Positions 12,898 to 27,020 of a stretch of DNA of 64,000 nt are shown piece after piece; position 1 is the stretch's first letter; each line of letters opens with the position of its first letter. Origin of the DNA: Isoetes taiwanensis (Eukaryota; Streptophyta; Lycopodiopsida; Isoetales; Isoetaceae); assembly GCA_021234155.1 (NCBI GenBank), contig JAJEKV010000066.1, positions 4,757,153 through 4,821,152 of the forward strand, given 5' to 3'. Both the position numbers and the translations under genes were made by a program. The notes under the pieces were generated by a model. That model saw only the letters and a program-made list of their open reading frames with translations, ran no database searches and was not told the DNA's origin.

Positions 12898-13680
12898 CTT
12901 TTTTTTTTTTGAGGAACAAGTGTAAGCATTATATTACATGATAAACATAGTACTACAAATGTATGGTATCCCACTGTGCCACACTAAATCGGGCATAACT
13001 CTCCAAAGGAGGAAATATTTCTGCACTTAGGAACACTGCTTTTAAGATTGGAAGCATAAAGTACTTCAAATATAACTATAGTAAGAGCATTGTCCAAAAA
13101 GTCGATTAGGGTTCCCTTGTCTCTTCAGTCATCCACCCCATCAAGGTAATGATGGCGCTTGATGTGCTTAGAGGAGATAATGTTCCACGGCTCCATAAGC
13201 GAAGTCCTTAATGAGCATCCACGGAATCCTCGCGATGATTGGCAAATACCAAGCTTCATTGAAATAGTTCTTGAGTTCCTGCTTGAACTCCCAAATATCC
13301 ATCCGGGCTAACACCCGTTTCAAGAGCCTTCACCATAATAATACATTTTAACCCACGCTTCAAGGACTTCCCCGATGGGATAAAGCGCCCGTTCCTTAAG
13401 GACCTCCCGGACGTCCGCCTTCATGGTGTTTCCTGACCCAGTGCTCTGTCATCCACATCAGAAAGTTTGTTAAAATACAATGTAAAGAAAGAGTAGAACC
13501 CTGGTTTATTCGAGCATCCCATTTGCCGTGTCATAATTAAAGAACCCTTAAGCAATCATTGTGCCAGCCAACGTAAATCCGGTTGAAAGTGGATTTGATG
13601 GAATTTATGTATGGAGCAGGTGATTTTGATAAGAACTACCATTCTTCTAATTGCCCACAAACACAAGGTTCTTACCGTAC

Positions 13681-14064
13681 TCATGAAGGAGGAGGAGAAG
13701 AGGAAGGCAAACGGTTTGGTTCACTAGGCGGAGTAAATCCAATAAATGCATGAATCCACTTTGCCAAAAGGGATAAGCCAAGGACAAATGAAGATATGAG
13801 TTGAAGTTTCAGCTTACCCCGCGACCAAAGGACACCTATCCGAGACTTGATTGTTAAACTGGCTCTGTATGCGATAGATTTCAGACTTTTGTTCAAAAGA
13901 AGCCACACGAACAAGATAGTTTTCTTGGCACTCTGTATCTTCCATCCTTTTCGAATGACACGAACGCCAGCAAGAGCCCCATTGTTCAGAGACCTTTGTC
14001 TTTGGAGAATTGAAGAGGAGGAATAAACCTTTGGAAACTTTATAGCCTTATCATCGAAGTCCAA
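13681..14064 (-). pseudogene. L1 ORF2 C-terminal zf-RVT-like fragment
   Basis: A 127-codon open stretch contains KKTILFVWLLLNKSL followed further on by LLAKWIHAF. This resembles the zf-RVT region of plant L1 ORF2, where a W-x-L-x-x-x-R/K-L pattern precedes Cys pairs and a terminal FAxxIW. The cysteine pairs themselves are not preserved. It lies downstream of the reverse transcriptase block, as expected. Confidence 0.5.
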
Positions 14065-14258
14065 TTGTATCCTCTTTCACATTCCGCTTGCTCCCTTAGG
14101 GTGTTGGTTCAAGGCATTAATAAATATTTTACGTTACAAGCCCGCAGACCGCACAGTAGACACGCTGCGCAGGATTTTCCATCTTGGCCCATTTGACATA
14201 CCGCCAATTGTATCCAACCCTTTGAGCCTCCTCCTTATATTTACTAGGATGTTTAATG

Positions 14259-14639
14259 CTAAACACCCATCATTCTCATGTGTATCCTTGGTGCGGAAAA
14301 ATTGAACTCATTATCGAGGATTTTATTGATTGGTTGAGCTTTGAAGCAAGCGAAACCGTTTAAGCTTGTATAATCCTCCTCATGATCTGGGATGTACACG
14401 GACACTGGATCAAAGCCGATAGAAAACGTAATCCGGAATATGATGAGGAGGGAAGGACTACCAACCAAAGTAGTTTTCTTGAGCGAGAAATTTGTCGGAA
14501 GAAGGGCCGGGATTTTGAATGAGCGCTTATTATTCTCCAAACCGGTTTTTGCGCAAGCGGGGCACATGCGAAGAAAGAGATCTTTACATCCAAGTCCACC
14601 TTTTTCTTTGGCAAGGTTTAAATGTTGCCATCCAACCAT
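14259..14639 (-). pseudogene. L1 ORF2 fragment downstream of the reverse transcriptase core
   Basis: The frame opens with VGWQHLNLAKEKGGLGCKDL, a close relative of the W-x-x-L/I-C-x-P-K-x-x-G-G-L-G-x-x-D-L signature found after the RT palm in plant L1 ORF2 proteins. The rest of the frame is not recognisable. It is in the correct position between the palm (about 15,260-15,850) and the zf-RVT-like piece. Confidence 0.7.
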
Positions 14640-15259
14640 ATGTGATCCTTGCCAAAATGAACTCCCATGATGATAGATTCAGCTCTTGGTAAGACTTCTT
14701 ATGCGCTATTATGGCTGAGAAGAAAACATGTGGAACTAAGCTATAACAACTTTTATTATTTCCCTCTCAATGGGGATAAAGTTTTTTGGATACACACGCA
14801 ATTTCTTCTTTATTTTAGCCACAATTGGTTTCCCACGGACCATGAAGGCTCATATTTAACGGGGTAGCCCAATAACTTAGTTCTTGAGAATGATGTCCAC
14901 ATTAATTTGATTCCTTGAATATAACTTTCTGAACTATTAGAGACAATTGCACATTTTTTCTTTATTTAACATCACCCCTTGGCGCTTTCCCCAAACAGGT
15001 CCATGGCTGCAAGAAAATTTGGTATGATGTCTCCTTGCTCCTTTAAGAATACAAGCGTGTCATCACGCATCGCACACTTGACAAGGATTCATTTGCTACA
15101 AGTAAATTGAGGCAGTTACTAAATCGCCATCTTGTTGCATTCTTAGGGATAATCCCTTGTGACCATCTCTAGCTACAATAAGAAAGAGGTAGGCGGAGGA
15201 CAACCCCTGTCTAACCCTCTTTTTACACTCAAAAAAGAGGAGGGGGGAACCATTTATTA

Positions 15260-15850
15260 GTGCTCACAGCATCCCGTAGCATTGAATCTGTTATCTTATC
15301 TATAACTTCTTTGGAGAATCCGAAGTTGACTCATGGCCCTATTGGAAAAGTTCCAATGAATAGTGTCATAAGCTCTTCTAAAATCAAGTTTTTAGAAGTA
15401 CACATTTTGATTGGAGGATCTGTTCCAATGAAGCCCTTCATAGGCCCCAATGAAGTTATCAAGAATGCTTTCCCGTGAAGAAAGCCGATTGAACATTGTT
15501 TATTTTCTCCCCGGGGACTTTCTTGAGTCCCTGGCAAATATTTTGGCCACAATTTTGTATGTAACATTTGTCAACGAGATGGGCCTTCAATCTAAGAAGG
15601 TATGAGCTTGTCCACCTTAGGAACTAGAGCAATTAGCCCAGCATTTACAACTGGGTGTAATTGCCATTTTGCCATGCACCTTGAACAAACAGGTAAGATC
15701 TTTTGCCAACTAAAGACCGTAAGTGCTGCTCATAAAATTAGGAGGAAACCCATCTCGCCCGGGGCTTTTACCGTGGGCCATACACTTAATGATTTTCAGG
15801 ATCTCTTCCTCCATTGGTGTTTCCAGTAGGTGTCTATCACTTATATTTTG
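15260..15850 (-). pseudogene. L1 reverse transcriptase fingers/palm fragment
   Basis: On the minus strand near 15,740-15,780 a frame reads HGKSPGRDGFPPNF, the L1 hallmark GKSPGPDGFPxEFY. The frame from 15,567 reads LHTKLWPKYLPG, then GFLHGKAFL, corresponding to the KIxxKxLAxRLK and GFIxGRxIxDN boxes of the RT fingers. The catalytic YADD of this copy was not located, and frameshifts separate the blocks. Confidence 0.75.
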
Positions 15851-16274
15851 ATCTTTAGGGCCAAGATAGTCAAAAAATTCCAACATTTTATTTTTTGTCT
15901 GTTTTGTTTGGCTGCAAAAGGTCCTTGTATTTGGTGAAGAAAAATTCGGATATCCTCCATCTTGATATCTCCCCGATGCCTATCATTCTTTACGAAACAA
16001 TACCATTATTCATCAATACGCTTTTGGCAGCTCTAAAAGAATTTAGAGTTGCAAGTCATCCATGATTGATGTATAAACTCCTTTTTTTTGATAGCCGCAC
16101 TCTTTGCTTCATGCTCTTCAATCAGCTTCACCTTCCTTTCAAGAACTTCTTCCCTCTTTGTAATTGTGAATTGTCTTTATCTATGAAAAGACTTTGCTCG
16201 AACTACTTTCATCTCCATGTATATTTCATTCTTTTTTTTTTTTTTTTCTTGCTCCATTCTCCGCCCCCATTGCT

Positions 16275-17180
16275 TTAATCCAATTCTTCATCTGTTTTAC
16301 ATCTATATGTGAATTCCTTCATTGATCCACTTGCATTGATGGGAACCGGTGGAAGAATAGAACCTTGTGAAATCATCACAAAAGGTTTTATTGTTGAGGA
16401 AGCTAACATTGAATTTGAATGGGGTATCAGCCATTCTTTTGGGAAGAAGACCGCTTCTAGAATCTGGAGGATAGTGGTCGAGATGGAATTACTACAATCA
16501 TTGATTACGGTGAGGTTATCCCACCCATCCAAGGAAGATAGGTTGGTATAATATCTATCCAACAGGCAACAGACCCGGCTTACACCTTTTCTTTTGTTAC
16601 ACCATGAATAAGCATTGAGGAGGATGGGGCATGGTAGATAAAACTATGAATTGAAGCTTATCCCATCGTGTCTTTCCCCTTTTGACATGTTAATCTTTTT
16701 GCGTATTTTCCGATCCCAAGAAGGAGTGTTGTTGAAGTCACCACTAAACCCAATTGTCAATACTCGATCTTTGTAACTACCGGTATGTTTTTTCCATTGT
16801 TCTTCTTTCTTTCAGGGAGGTAGATGCATAAACATTTATGATACCCACCGCTCTTTTCCACTTCCGTAAATGCTACACCGCCATCTCCGGAGAGGGGTGA
16901 GAAAGGAACCAAGCTTTTTTTAAAACCATTCCAGCAATGCAGATACCCCTTTTGGAAAAAATTATCAGCAGGAGCCCAAATGGACTCACCATTAGGGAAT
17001 ATCCAATTCCCCAAATTGGAGGCTTTCAAATCTTGAAGCAAAGACTATATCCCTTCTTTAATTTCTTTGAGAGCAATCCAGAGCCATTTTCCTTTTCGGG
17101 GGACCCTTTATACCTCTCATATTCCAGAGACAACCTTCATTTGGCAATGGTACTCGAAAACTCACAGCCCATTCTCTTGT
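16275..17180 (-). pseudogene. L1 AP-type endonuclease fragment
   Basis: The frame from 16,562 reads MDRYYTNLSSLDGWDNLTV, which matches the I/LDRFxxS...W segment before the SDHxPI box of L1 endonucleases; a neighbouring frame supplies ISDHYPP. On the minus strand near 16,690-16,770 another frame reads GFSGDFNNTPSWDRK, corresponding to the conserved GDFN catalytic motif. At 17,041-16,800 sequence between the start and the GDFN box is partly open. The enzyme nicks target DNA to prime reverse transcription; here it is non-functional because of frameshifts. Confidence 0.7.
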
Positions 17181-17479
17181 AGAATAGACCTTCTTTTGTC
17201 TCCTCTTGACCGGGTGGAGGGTTACAGCGATTCCTTTAGAGAACTCATTCTCTTCTTCACTTCCTCCTTCATCATCCCAAAATTTGCCACGATAAAGCGG
17301 AAAAGGGATCCCTCGGTTCTTTGAGCCGAGCGTACCTGGTGTCTTGAAGATATCTCTCCCGCCTTAAGGGGCTTCATTCCCCCATTGTCCGGGAGACTAC
17401 CTGCGATATCACCCCCCGTTTGTTTAATCACCTCCCCGGCCATGGGATTTCATTCTTTCTGAGAGGAATCTGCCCCGTT

Positions 17480-18960
17480 ATGTGATATTCCTTACATTCA
17501 GGGTACCAATGGGATGCTACCGGAAGACACTTCATTTCCCTTCTGGTCCACCTCCGGAAGCCTCTGTTTATCCTCCTTTTTCAATCATGGATTGGTCTAT
17601 TCACGCCGGGTCTATAGGTTCTCTAGGGAAGAGTTCTATAACTGTAAAGGAGAGTCTGCGGTTTCACGGGTTATCGAGATTTAGAAAATGGGTCCCCTCA
17701 TCCTTATCTCCCATGAATCGAGGGAGGGAGAATAAATCTTTTCCTTGTAGATTTGGTTCCCTTATAGTTAAGATCATGGATCCGGGCACTTTAGAGGTAT
17801 TCACGGGCTCCACTCCCCAGATATTTTTCCCTTTAGGATCGGGGTTGTAGAAGGACTTTGACTTTGGCTGAATCTTCCAAGAATTGCACTTTTTTCTTCC
17901 ATTCAGTCCTTGTTTTCTCCTCAGAGTTCTCCCCAAATCTATCTTCATTTTTCTTTTCCTTTTCTTCTCGAGTTTTCATTCTTTCTTTCTTTTCTTTCTC
18001 ACTACCATTTTATTCTGCCTGTGTCTTTCTGTTTTCCCTTGTTTGAGTGATCCAAACTCCTTCATCCCCGCCTTTTTCCACTAACCCGTAAATTCCCCGG
18101 AGTCTTGCTTCAGGCAGGATTTCTTTAATCCTCTACCCTCACCTTTGCAAACTTTCCCTCCATGCACTTAATTCCACATGTTTGGCATGGTTGGGGAGTC
18201 CCCCGCCATGCAAGTTTCAGAGCCTTGGGATTACCAAAGTAATCCACAAACTTGATCTCTCCGGAATTGGTTTAAGCAGTCTATTCAGGCCCAAACTCTA
18301 GGAGCTTTATCCCTAAGAAAGTTCCCAACTAAACACATTCCAGGTGTGTTGAAGAGAGTAATCGAGATTGCTCATTCCAATACATAGGATTGAGACCATA
18401 AGAGAGGTCCGCCGGATGGTATAGCTCTGGAGAAGTTCTGTGGATCGAAAAGAAGGGTACCACTTTTGGAAAAAAGAGTTGAGTGTTGGCTTTGGTGATG
18501 GTGCCCCGCTTAAGTAGGAAGCTTCGTCCGCCATTTCCACATTCAACCATGAAGAATGGGAATTCTATCCAAGAAATACTATTGATTACTACCCCAGCTC
18601 CATTTTTTTCAAGTTCCCCTTTACATATCTGTGCCGAACCCCCTCATGTCTGACACAACCCATGAGCCCTGGATTTAAGAAACTTAAGCTTACTTTCTAT
18701 CGCAGCATTTCGAGAGGCTTACCATTGAAAGCCGGAACCTTTTCGCTTAAGAGCTGCTTAACGCCCTCCGGATCTGATTGGCATACTCGTGATTTGATTG
18801 ACGGCCTCCTTCCGCCGCTGGCAGGTACCAACTCGAGGGAACGCCTCAGGTTCACCATGTTCGATAAGGAAGTGAGAAATCTCCAAAAGTCCTTTCACCT
18901 TCTCCCTTTCTCCACCGGCAGCCCAAATGAGTAAACGATTTTTGATTTACCTAAATCCCT
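17480..18960 (-). pseudogene. L1 ORF1 remnant (DUF4283-like)
   Basis: Around 18,330-18,480 on the minus strand two overlapping frames together give FFQKWYPSF, PELY and NEQSRLLS, resembling the W-x-P-x-F...PVWVRLPxLPxxYW...L block of DUF4283 in plant L1 ORF1 proteins. Near 18,130-18,200 a frame reads TCGIKCMEGKFAKVRVED, comparable with the GKFARVCVExD segment that follows. The rest, to about 17,480, is Ser/Lys-rich and unrecognised. Frameshifts are frequent. Confidence 0.5.
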
Positions 18961-19599
18961 TTTCGCCGTGAGTACAGGTCCGATCCGTAATTCTTCAATT
19001 TGGCATTATTCCCATTCACATCATTCCCCCGACCTTTTAACTTCCTTTTCCTTTTTCCCAATCGACTACCTCGCACTTTTCCAAATGGTTGTCCCATACG
19101 TTTCGATTGTTGTATTTCCGAGACATCCCTTTACCCCTGTCTCCCCTTTTCATTTTTTTTGACCCCTTTTTACCCCTTTTTTATTATCTTTTTCCATTTT
19201 GCACAACTCTGCCAACCTACAAACTTTCAAATCAACACCTTTAATCAGTAAACTTTCACTACAACCCTATCACAACCCACGAGCAATGCACATGAAAGAT
19301 CCCCCACCAATTTCGGGTATTCCTATCCCCCACAAACTCACCAAGCCAAGATTCGAGGAGTTCTACTTCCGACCGTGGAATCGTTGGAGAAAATGGGCGA
19401 AACAGTTCTTCCGAAAGAATCGTGGTATACCAAACTTTCCCACAATCTTGCACTCTCACCCCGAAGCCACCCACCGGTGATTCTCTCACCTTGGATCAAG
19501 ATCGCGGAAGAACCTCATGACTTAGGGTAACCGCAGTAGGGTTCTCCCGCTCTCGCCTCCGCCATCGTTTTTCGGCCCAAAAGAAGAACAAGAACATTC

Positions 19600-21872
<2,273 letters not shown>

Positions 21873-21959
<87 letters not shown>
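21873..21959. repeat. (GA)n microsatellite
   Basis: About 87 bases of uninterrupted GA repeat. It directly borders the minisatellite to its right. Confidence 0.97.
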
Positions 21960-21961
<2 letters not shown>

Positions 21962-22670
21962 ACGCGGGGCATGTTTGAGCCACCTTGGCATGTCGAGCCT
22001 AGGTGGCATGCTTGAGTCACCTTGGCATGTTGGAGCCTAGGGTGGCATGTTTGTGCCACCTTGGCATGTTGGAGCCACCTGGCATGCCCGAGCCACCTTG
22101 GCATGTTGTTGCCCGCATAGCATGTTTGAGCCACATGGCATGTTAGAGCCCACATGGCATATCTGAGCCAACTAGGTGGCATGGTGGATCCAAGGGGCAC
22201 AACATTTGAACCATAAAAAATAGCATATGAAATCAATTAAACCATTGAAAAACGTTTCATTAGAAATGGCATTTCTAGGTCATTACTGTTTGAATTGGAA
22301 TGTTGAAGCCACCTTGGCATGTTGGAGCCTAGGTGGCATGTTTGATCCATCTTGTCATGTTGGAGCCCACATGGCATGGTTGAGCCACCTTGGCATGTTG
22401 GAGCCTAGGTGGCATGTTGAAGCCCACGTGGCATGTTTGAATACCTTGGCATGTTAGAGCCCACGCCACATGTTGGAGGCAACGGTGGCATGGTAGATCC
22501 TAGGGGCATACATTTGAACTATAAAAAGAACACATGAAATCAATTAAACCATTAAGAAGATTTCATTAGAAATGGCATTTTAGGCTATTACTTTTTGAAT
22601 TGGAATGTTGTAGCCACCTTGGCATGTTGGAGCCTAGATGGCGTGTTTGAGCCAGGGCATATTCTTTAAA
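21960..22670. repeat. Minisatellite with GGCATGTT units and higher-order structure
   Basis: Units of about 20 bp built on (TTG)GCATGTTGGAGCC and (GT)GGCATGTTTGAGCC recur from 21,967 to 22,200, from 22,303 to 22,500 and again from 22,610. The three blocks are separated by two copies of a ~110-bp spacer (from about 22,196 and 22,504) that share AATCAATTAAACCATT and TTCATTAGAAATGGCATTT. The spacer-plus-array period is about 308 bp. ORFs through it are repeat artefacts. Confidence 0.85.
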
Positions 22671-23929
22671 ACAACATTCCAAGCATAGAATAAAATAACA
22701 TTAATATGTTTTTCTGTGATAGTTTAATAATGACAGAATTTTTGATCCACTTTGAACTCGTTTTTCTCCAACATCCCAGCTCCAAATCGGGCAAATTTTA
22801 GCCCACGTGTTCCTACAACTTTTCTCGATATTTTTAAAAATAATCCAAAAATGTCGAAAGTAAACTCGAGATATCATCATTTGAGTGTGGAGACCTTCTT
22901 TTATCTCGCCAGGGAAGTGACAGCCAAATTTTCTTCCAACATCAAACCCAATTTTCGGGTCATTCCATATCTAAATTAAGCCAATTTTCTTCCTACATTT
23001 TCATCACAACTTTTCTCCCGATAGTTCCTCCAAAATCATTTAAAAAGATCAAAGACAACTTGAAATATTCAGATGCTTTAGGAATCCTAATGTAACTACC
23101 TCATTTTGCTTTTAAGAATCCTAATGTAATTGATGCCTTAGTTTGCACAAAGATTACGCCTTTAAGCAAGCCGGAGGTTCTAACCAAGTAGGATTCACCA
23201 AGTTGATTCAAGTGCGGTTTCGTGTCAACACGTGATCGATGGATGGATACTTGCCACCGCCGAGGCTAATTGGGTTTGACAAGATTTGTTAGCGTGGATA
23301 TGTTCAATACCCGTGACGCTTTATATGCAATAATTATTATTTGTATGATATGACATAAATTTAACGATAATACATAAAAATACATCAAAACAATTCGGGC
23401 ATCGGAAGATTTTCGTGGTAATGCGAAAAGAACTAAAGCGCCAGATGAAAGAGAAAGTTTTTTTCGCCTAAAAAGTTTAAACAATGAAAAATGCTTACGC
23501 CGAAAAGGCATAAAAACTTATGCGTCGTGAATTTTACTATTCGCCAGAGGGTTTCTCAGTTGTTGAACAAGGAAAAACCGCTGCACGCTGTAAAAAGACA
23601 ATTTTTAATTTTGTTTTGCCTTTGGCGAAAAAACGATTTTTTTTTTTGCGTTTACGCAGATATTTTATTTTATGACACGCGAAAGTTCTTTTCAAGATAC
23701 GCGAAAACAATAAAAATCGCGTATGCTAAAAATTTTTTCATCGTCACGTGGTTTCCATTGTTTCATGCACGCTGAAAGAACTTTTTGGTAACCGGGAAAA
23801 ATGAAAACCGTGATACGTGGAAATTCAAATTTTAAATTTATGCCACACGGTTTTATTAAAGTCGCAAGATGCTAAAGTTTTTTATGATGCGGTTTAGAAG
23901 ATTTCACAGACGCAAAATATTTTGTTCCG
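22671..23929. other. Non-coding stretch with many CGCGAAA/ACGC words
   Basis: No gene was recognised. From about 23,400 the DNA is AT-rich but studded with ACGCGAAA/CGCGTA words. It leads without a visible boundary into the copia-linked repeat beginning near 23,930. Confidence 0.45.
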
Positions 23930-24829
23930 GTAGGCGAGAGAAAAATACGTGAAATACGTTTTAAACAATAAAATATGTATTTTTTGACTTTATATGTTGA
24001 AATTTTTTATTTCGTACGTACGGAACCTATCCCTGCTTGTTAGTCCTCATGGATGTTAATGTTTAATTCAAGTCAATTCAATTTGGGATCTTCATATGCC
24101 TTTGTATTCTAGCTTTTATAAGCATTAGGACATTTTGACAGGTGGCATGTAATGACAACATGGATAATTCATGGTGAGTCATATGGATGAGAGTAGGACA
24201 ATGATTGTATGGTGGTGGTTACAAAATTATTTATAAAGAACCTTAAGAAATCACACTACTTTAGAGAATCATGTTCCTAAAAAGACACCTCCTTAAAAAT
24301 TACACTTACTTATAAACCACATCTCCTTAAACTACACTTGCTTAAAACAACACCACCTAAAAAAACAAAAATGGACTTTTTACGTAAAGCAAGATCATTA
24401 TACCTCCCTTTACTCTCTATGGTTATACCGGATGTTGATTGGGCTGGAGTAATGACACTTTGAGATCTACTAGCTGAGCTTTGTTTTTCTTGGATAAGTC
24501 TCTTGTTTCATGGTCTAGTAAGAAGTAGCATTGTGTTGTTGTGTCTTCAACCGGGTTTAGTATGTTGCCGCCTCTTTAGCTTAGTCGAGAACTTGTTTGG
24601 TTTGAAAGAATGTTGGAATGTTTTCAGCAAGTGCAATTGGCCGACATGGCTATTATGTGATAACCGTGGTACTATTAATTTGTCTCACGATGAAATCTTA
24701 CACTCTAAATCTAAGCACATTGAAGTTCATTATCATTATGTGAAGCTGGAGGTAAAGAAAAGGACGATTGCCTTGGAGTATTGCCTGCTTGACTCTATGG
24801 TTGCAGATATCTTTACTTAAATCATTAGG
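23930..24829 (+). mobile_element. Copia-linked repeat, copy 1 (non-coding part plus RNase H)
   Basis: This segment is a direct copy of about 29,035-29,912. Both copies start at GAGA(A)AAATACGTGAAATACG, carry the same ~450 bp of non-coding DNA, continue into a copia RNase H remnant and end at AAATCATTAGGG. In this copy the sequence continues into a probable polypurine tract and LTR, so it is the more complete 3' end of a Ty1/copia element. Confidence 0.7.
24427..24820 (+). pseudogene. Ty1/copia RNase H fragment, copy 1
   Basis: The frame from 24,503 ends with LLCDNRGTINLSHDEILHSK, then SKHIEVHYHYVK and a terminal DIFT, the classic CDNxGAIxLxxNPVxHSRTKHIEIxxHFVR...ADIxTK end of copia RNase H. 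Upstream, shifted frames read SLVSWSSKK and similar, matching the S-W-x-S-K-K-Q box. RNase H removes the RNA template during reverse transcription. At least two frameshifts and loss of everything upstream make it inert. The stop at 24,818-24,820 is near the normal end of the polyprotein. Confidence 0.85.
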
Positions 24830-25049
24830 GTCAAGAAACATCTTCAAATTTTATCTCTCTTGAATTGTTGGAGAGTGAACATTGTGTTTGGTTAGTCGAT
24901 TTATTACTATTAAGGTTTTCCCTCGAAAACTTGAAAGAGCGGGGTTTTTCATCCCCGGTAGTAATACTTCTACTAGACCAAGGTCATAGGGGATAGGCAT
25001 GTTAGAGTTTGCAATCGATTGGTCTATTTTATTTTAGAATGTGAGGCCA

Positions 25050-25063
25050 AGATTGCAAGGGGG
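25050..25063 (+). promoter_or_regulatory. Probable copia polypurine tract
   Basis: The purine-rich AGATTGCAAGGGGG lies about 230 bp after the RNase H stop and directly before TGTTCGAGGC, the expected start of a 3' LTR. A tract like this primes plus-strand synthesis. Inferred from position and composition. Confidence 0.5.
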
Positions 25064-25595
25064 TGTTCGAGGCATTCTAGGCCATCCTATATTATAATGT
25101 TATATAGTGTATTGAATGGATCCAGCCCTAAATTCAACGGTTTAGATTGATCGACAAAATTGACGGCTTAGATTTTTTGGTTTTTTAAGGTTTTACCTTG
25201 CTTTAGGGTTTCTTCCTTGCATTTTTGGTTGGCTATGGCCCGTCTCTTTTTTGATTCATTTTGTGCGGGCTTGGATTGCTTCGTTTACCTGGAGGCTTGC
25301 ATCGTGATATGTCGTAGTTGAAGCGTAAAAGTGCCACAACTTGAATATGGCTCCAAGATCTCTGAGTTTCTGCCTTTATACGGCATGCAGCAACGGTGGC
25401 AACGACGGCATCTATGCTTAGCAAAGGTAAAGCCTAGAATCAGTCTCGCTTAGCTATGGCATCGCCCTTCGCTATGATTGAGCATGGATTTCCTTTGATT
25501 TTGGATGTTATCAGCTAGATTCTATATTAAGTAGAAAGAGAGGTGAATGTTCTGGAAAAACTCTCTATATTGTTTATTTTATTTGATTCATCTCA
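25064..25595 (+). repeat. Probable 3' LTR of the copia element
   Basis: Begins with TG right after the polypurine tract and has a TATA-rich part near 25,085-25,110. The end at about 25,595 (ATCTCA) is a guess based on a CA terminus; no second LTR is available in the window to fix it. Confidence 0.35.
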
Positions 25596-26094
25596 ATGGC
25601 TTTACAGGTTGGCTTTGCAAGTATATAACCATTTGTAGGTGATTCTAATCTCATGCTTTTTTGTGTCAGATGATTCTACCAAGGCCATTCCATCAGAAGA
25701 TATGGAGGGAAATAGCAAAAGCTGAAAAAATTCAATAACTGAAAATGGCGCCATTGGCCTTCCTCCCTCATGAGAAGAGCTCCTTGCAGGATAGCGAACC
25801 ATATAAGGTACCGTGCTGCTTTGCATTATGAAATTACTATAATTATGAAATTACTATAAGTAGATCCAACAATCAAGTGGTTGTGCTGAGAATATATAGG
25901 GATGGACATTACATGTCAACATAGAATATTTTATTTTGTAGTCATTCCAAGATGAACTCAAAAGATACAGTCTTCAAGTGCCCAAAGCATGTGAATGATG
26001 TAGCTTCATTATCCATTGTCTAGGCTTTCATTCTGCACTCACTTCAAATAAAGATGTTATGAAACAGAAGCATGTGTACATTTTTATATCTTAA
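25596..26094. other. Non-coding stretch
   Basis: Only short ORFs with no recognisable similarity. Confidence 0.5.
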
Positions 26095-27020
26095 TCCCAT
26101 CGATCCGAGACATCGGATCGCCATTCTAGAATGGGGCGAGCATGCATGTCTTGCATGCATGCATGAGGCGCATGCCTTCTCTGGTTGGGAGTTCGCTATT
26201 TTAGGCGCGGTTCTGCATCAACGTCTCATCGGCGCTTCCTCTTCTCTCTCAGCAGTACCTTATTCTCTTTTCTTTGAATCCAGGCAGGGGAGGGGCTTCT
26301 CCCTGCTTGGTTTGGCCAATTTGGTATTTCTTTCATGCTGTGGCATGTCCTTTCTCGGCCTTGGCTCTTTTTTAGCCTTCATCCTGTGACCTTCGTCCTC
26401 GATCCTAGTTTTGTTAAGGAAGTCCTTTGGTATTGGGCGGTTTGTTGAGTTTCATATAGCCCCATTTAGAATCCCATCGATCCGGTAGACCGGATATGCA
26501 TCTAGAATGGGACGGCATGCATGTCTTGCATGCATGCATGCGCGCATGCCTTCTCCGGTTGGGAGTTCGCTATTTTAGGCGGTTCGCGGGATCAACGCCT
26601 CATCGGCGCTTCCTCTTCTCTTTCAGCACTTTATTCTCTTTCTTTGAACCCACCCCCCCCTTCTTTTGTTTATTGTATTTGTCGCATCGGCACGTGACGG
26701 TCCTCTATTTGACGCAGGTTTTGTTTCTCATCGCGGCACGCGTGATCGCGACCTCCACTCTGGGAGGTTTGTTTTATTTCGTTTTTTGTTGTTGGTGATG
26801 TGCGTACAAGGTTGGCGAGCCGCATCTGCTTCACTTTCTCCATTCGTGGGTTTTGGGAGCGATTTCTGCTTTTACGTTTGTCCAAGCCCTTGCCGGCTTA
26901 TCACTAGGTTTTTCCTCGAAAACCCGAAGGGCTGGGTTTTTAATCCCGTTGATAAGCTTTCGCAGGTACACCAGCCAAACATCTATTAGCATTGTATTTT
27001 ATGGGGTCCAAATTATATAA
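26095..27020. repeat. Dispersed repeat, copy 2, with an internal ~380-bp tandem duplication
   Basis: 26,319-27,020 matches 1-700. In addition the block at 26,095-26,290 is a second copy of 26,472-26,650: both hold an ATTCTAGAAT or CTAGAATGGG word, a CATGCATG cluster, GGGAGTTCGCTATTTTAGGC and CTCATCGGCGCTTCCTCTTC. A short further piece (GTTTGTTGGTTTCATG...CCCATTCTAGAAT) recurs at about 27,124-27,158. ORFs of about 100 codons through the block are shared with copy 1 but frameshifted between copies, so they are unlikely to be genes. Confidence 0.7.

Larger units (their letters stand above)
12898..19560 (-). mobile_element. Near-complete, heavily mutated plant L1-type LINE
   Basis: On the minus strand the parts run in full L1 order: ORF1 (about 18,960-17,480), endonuclease (about 17,180-16,275), reverse transcriptase (about 15,850-14,259), zf-RVT-like C-terminus (14,064-13,681) and a terminal A-tract, seen as the T-run at 12,899-12,911 on the plus strand. 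The length of about 6.7 kb fits a full-length plant L1. The 5' edge near 19,560 is approximate. Stops and frameshifts occur in every domain. The sequence just outside the A-tract (AAGAATATCTTAC) was sought near 19.5 kb as a target-site duplication and not found. Confidence 0.75.
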
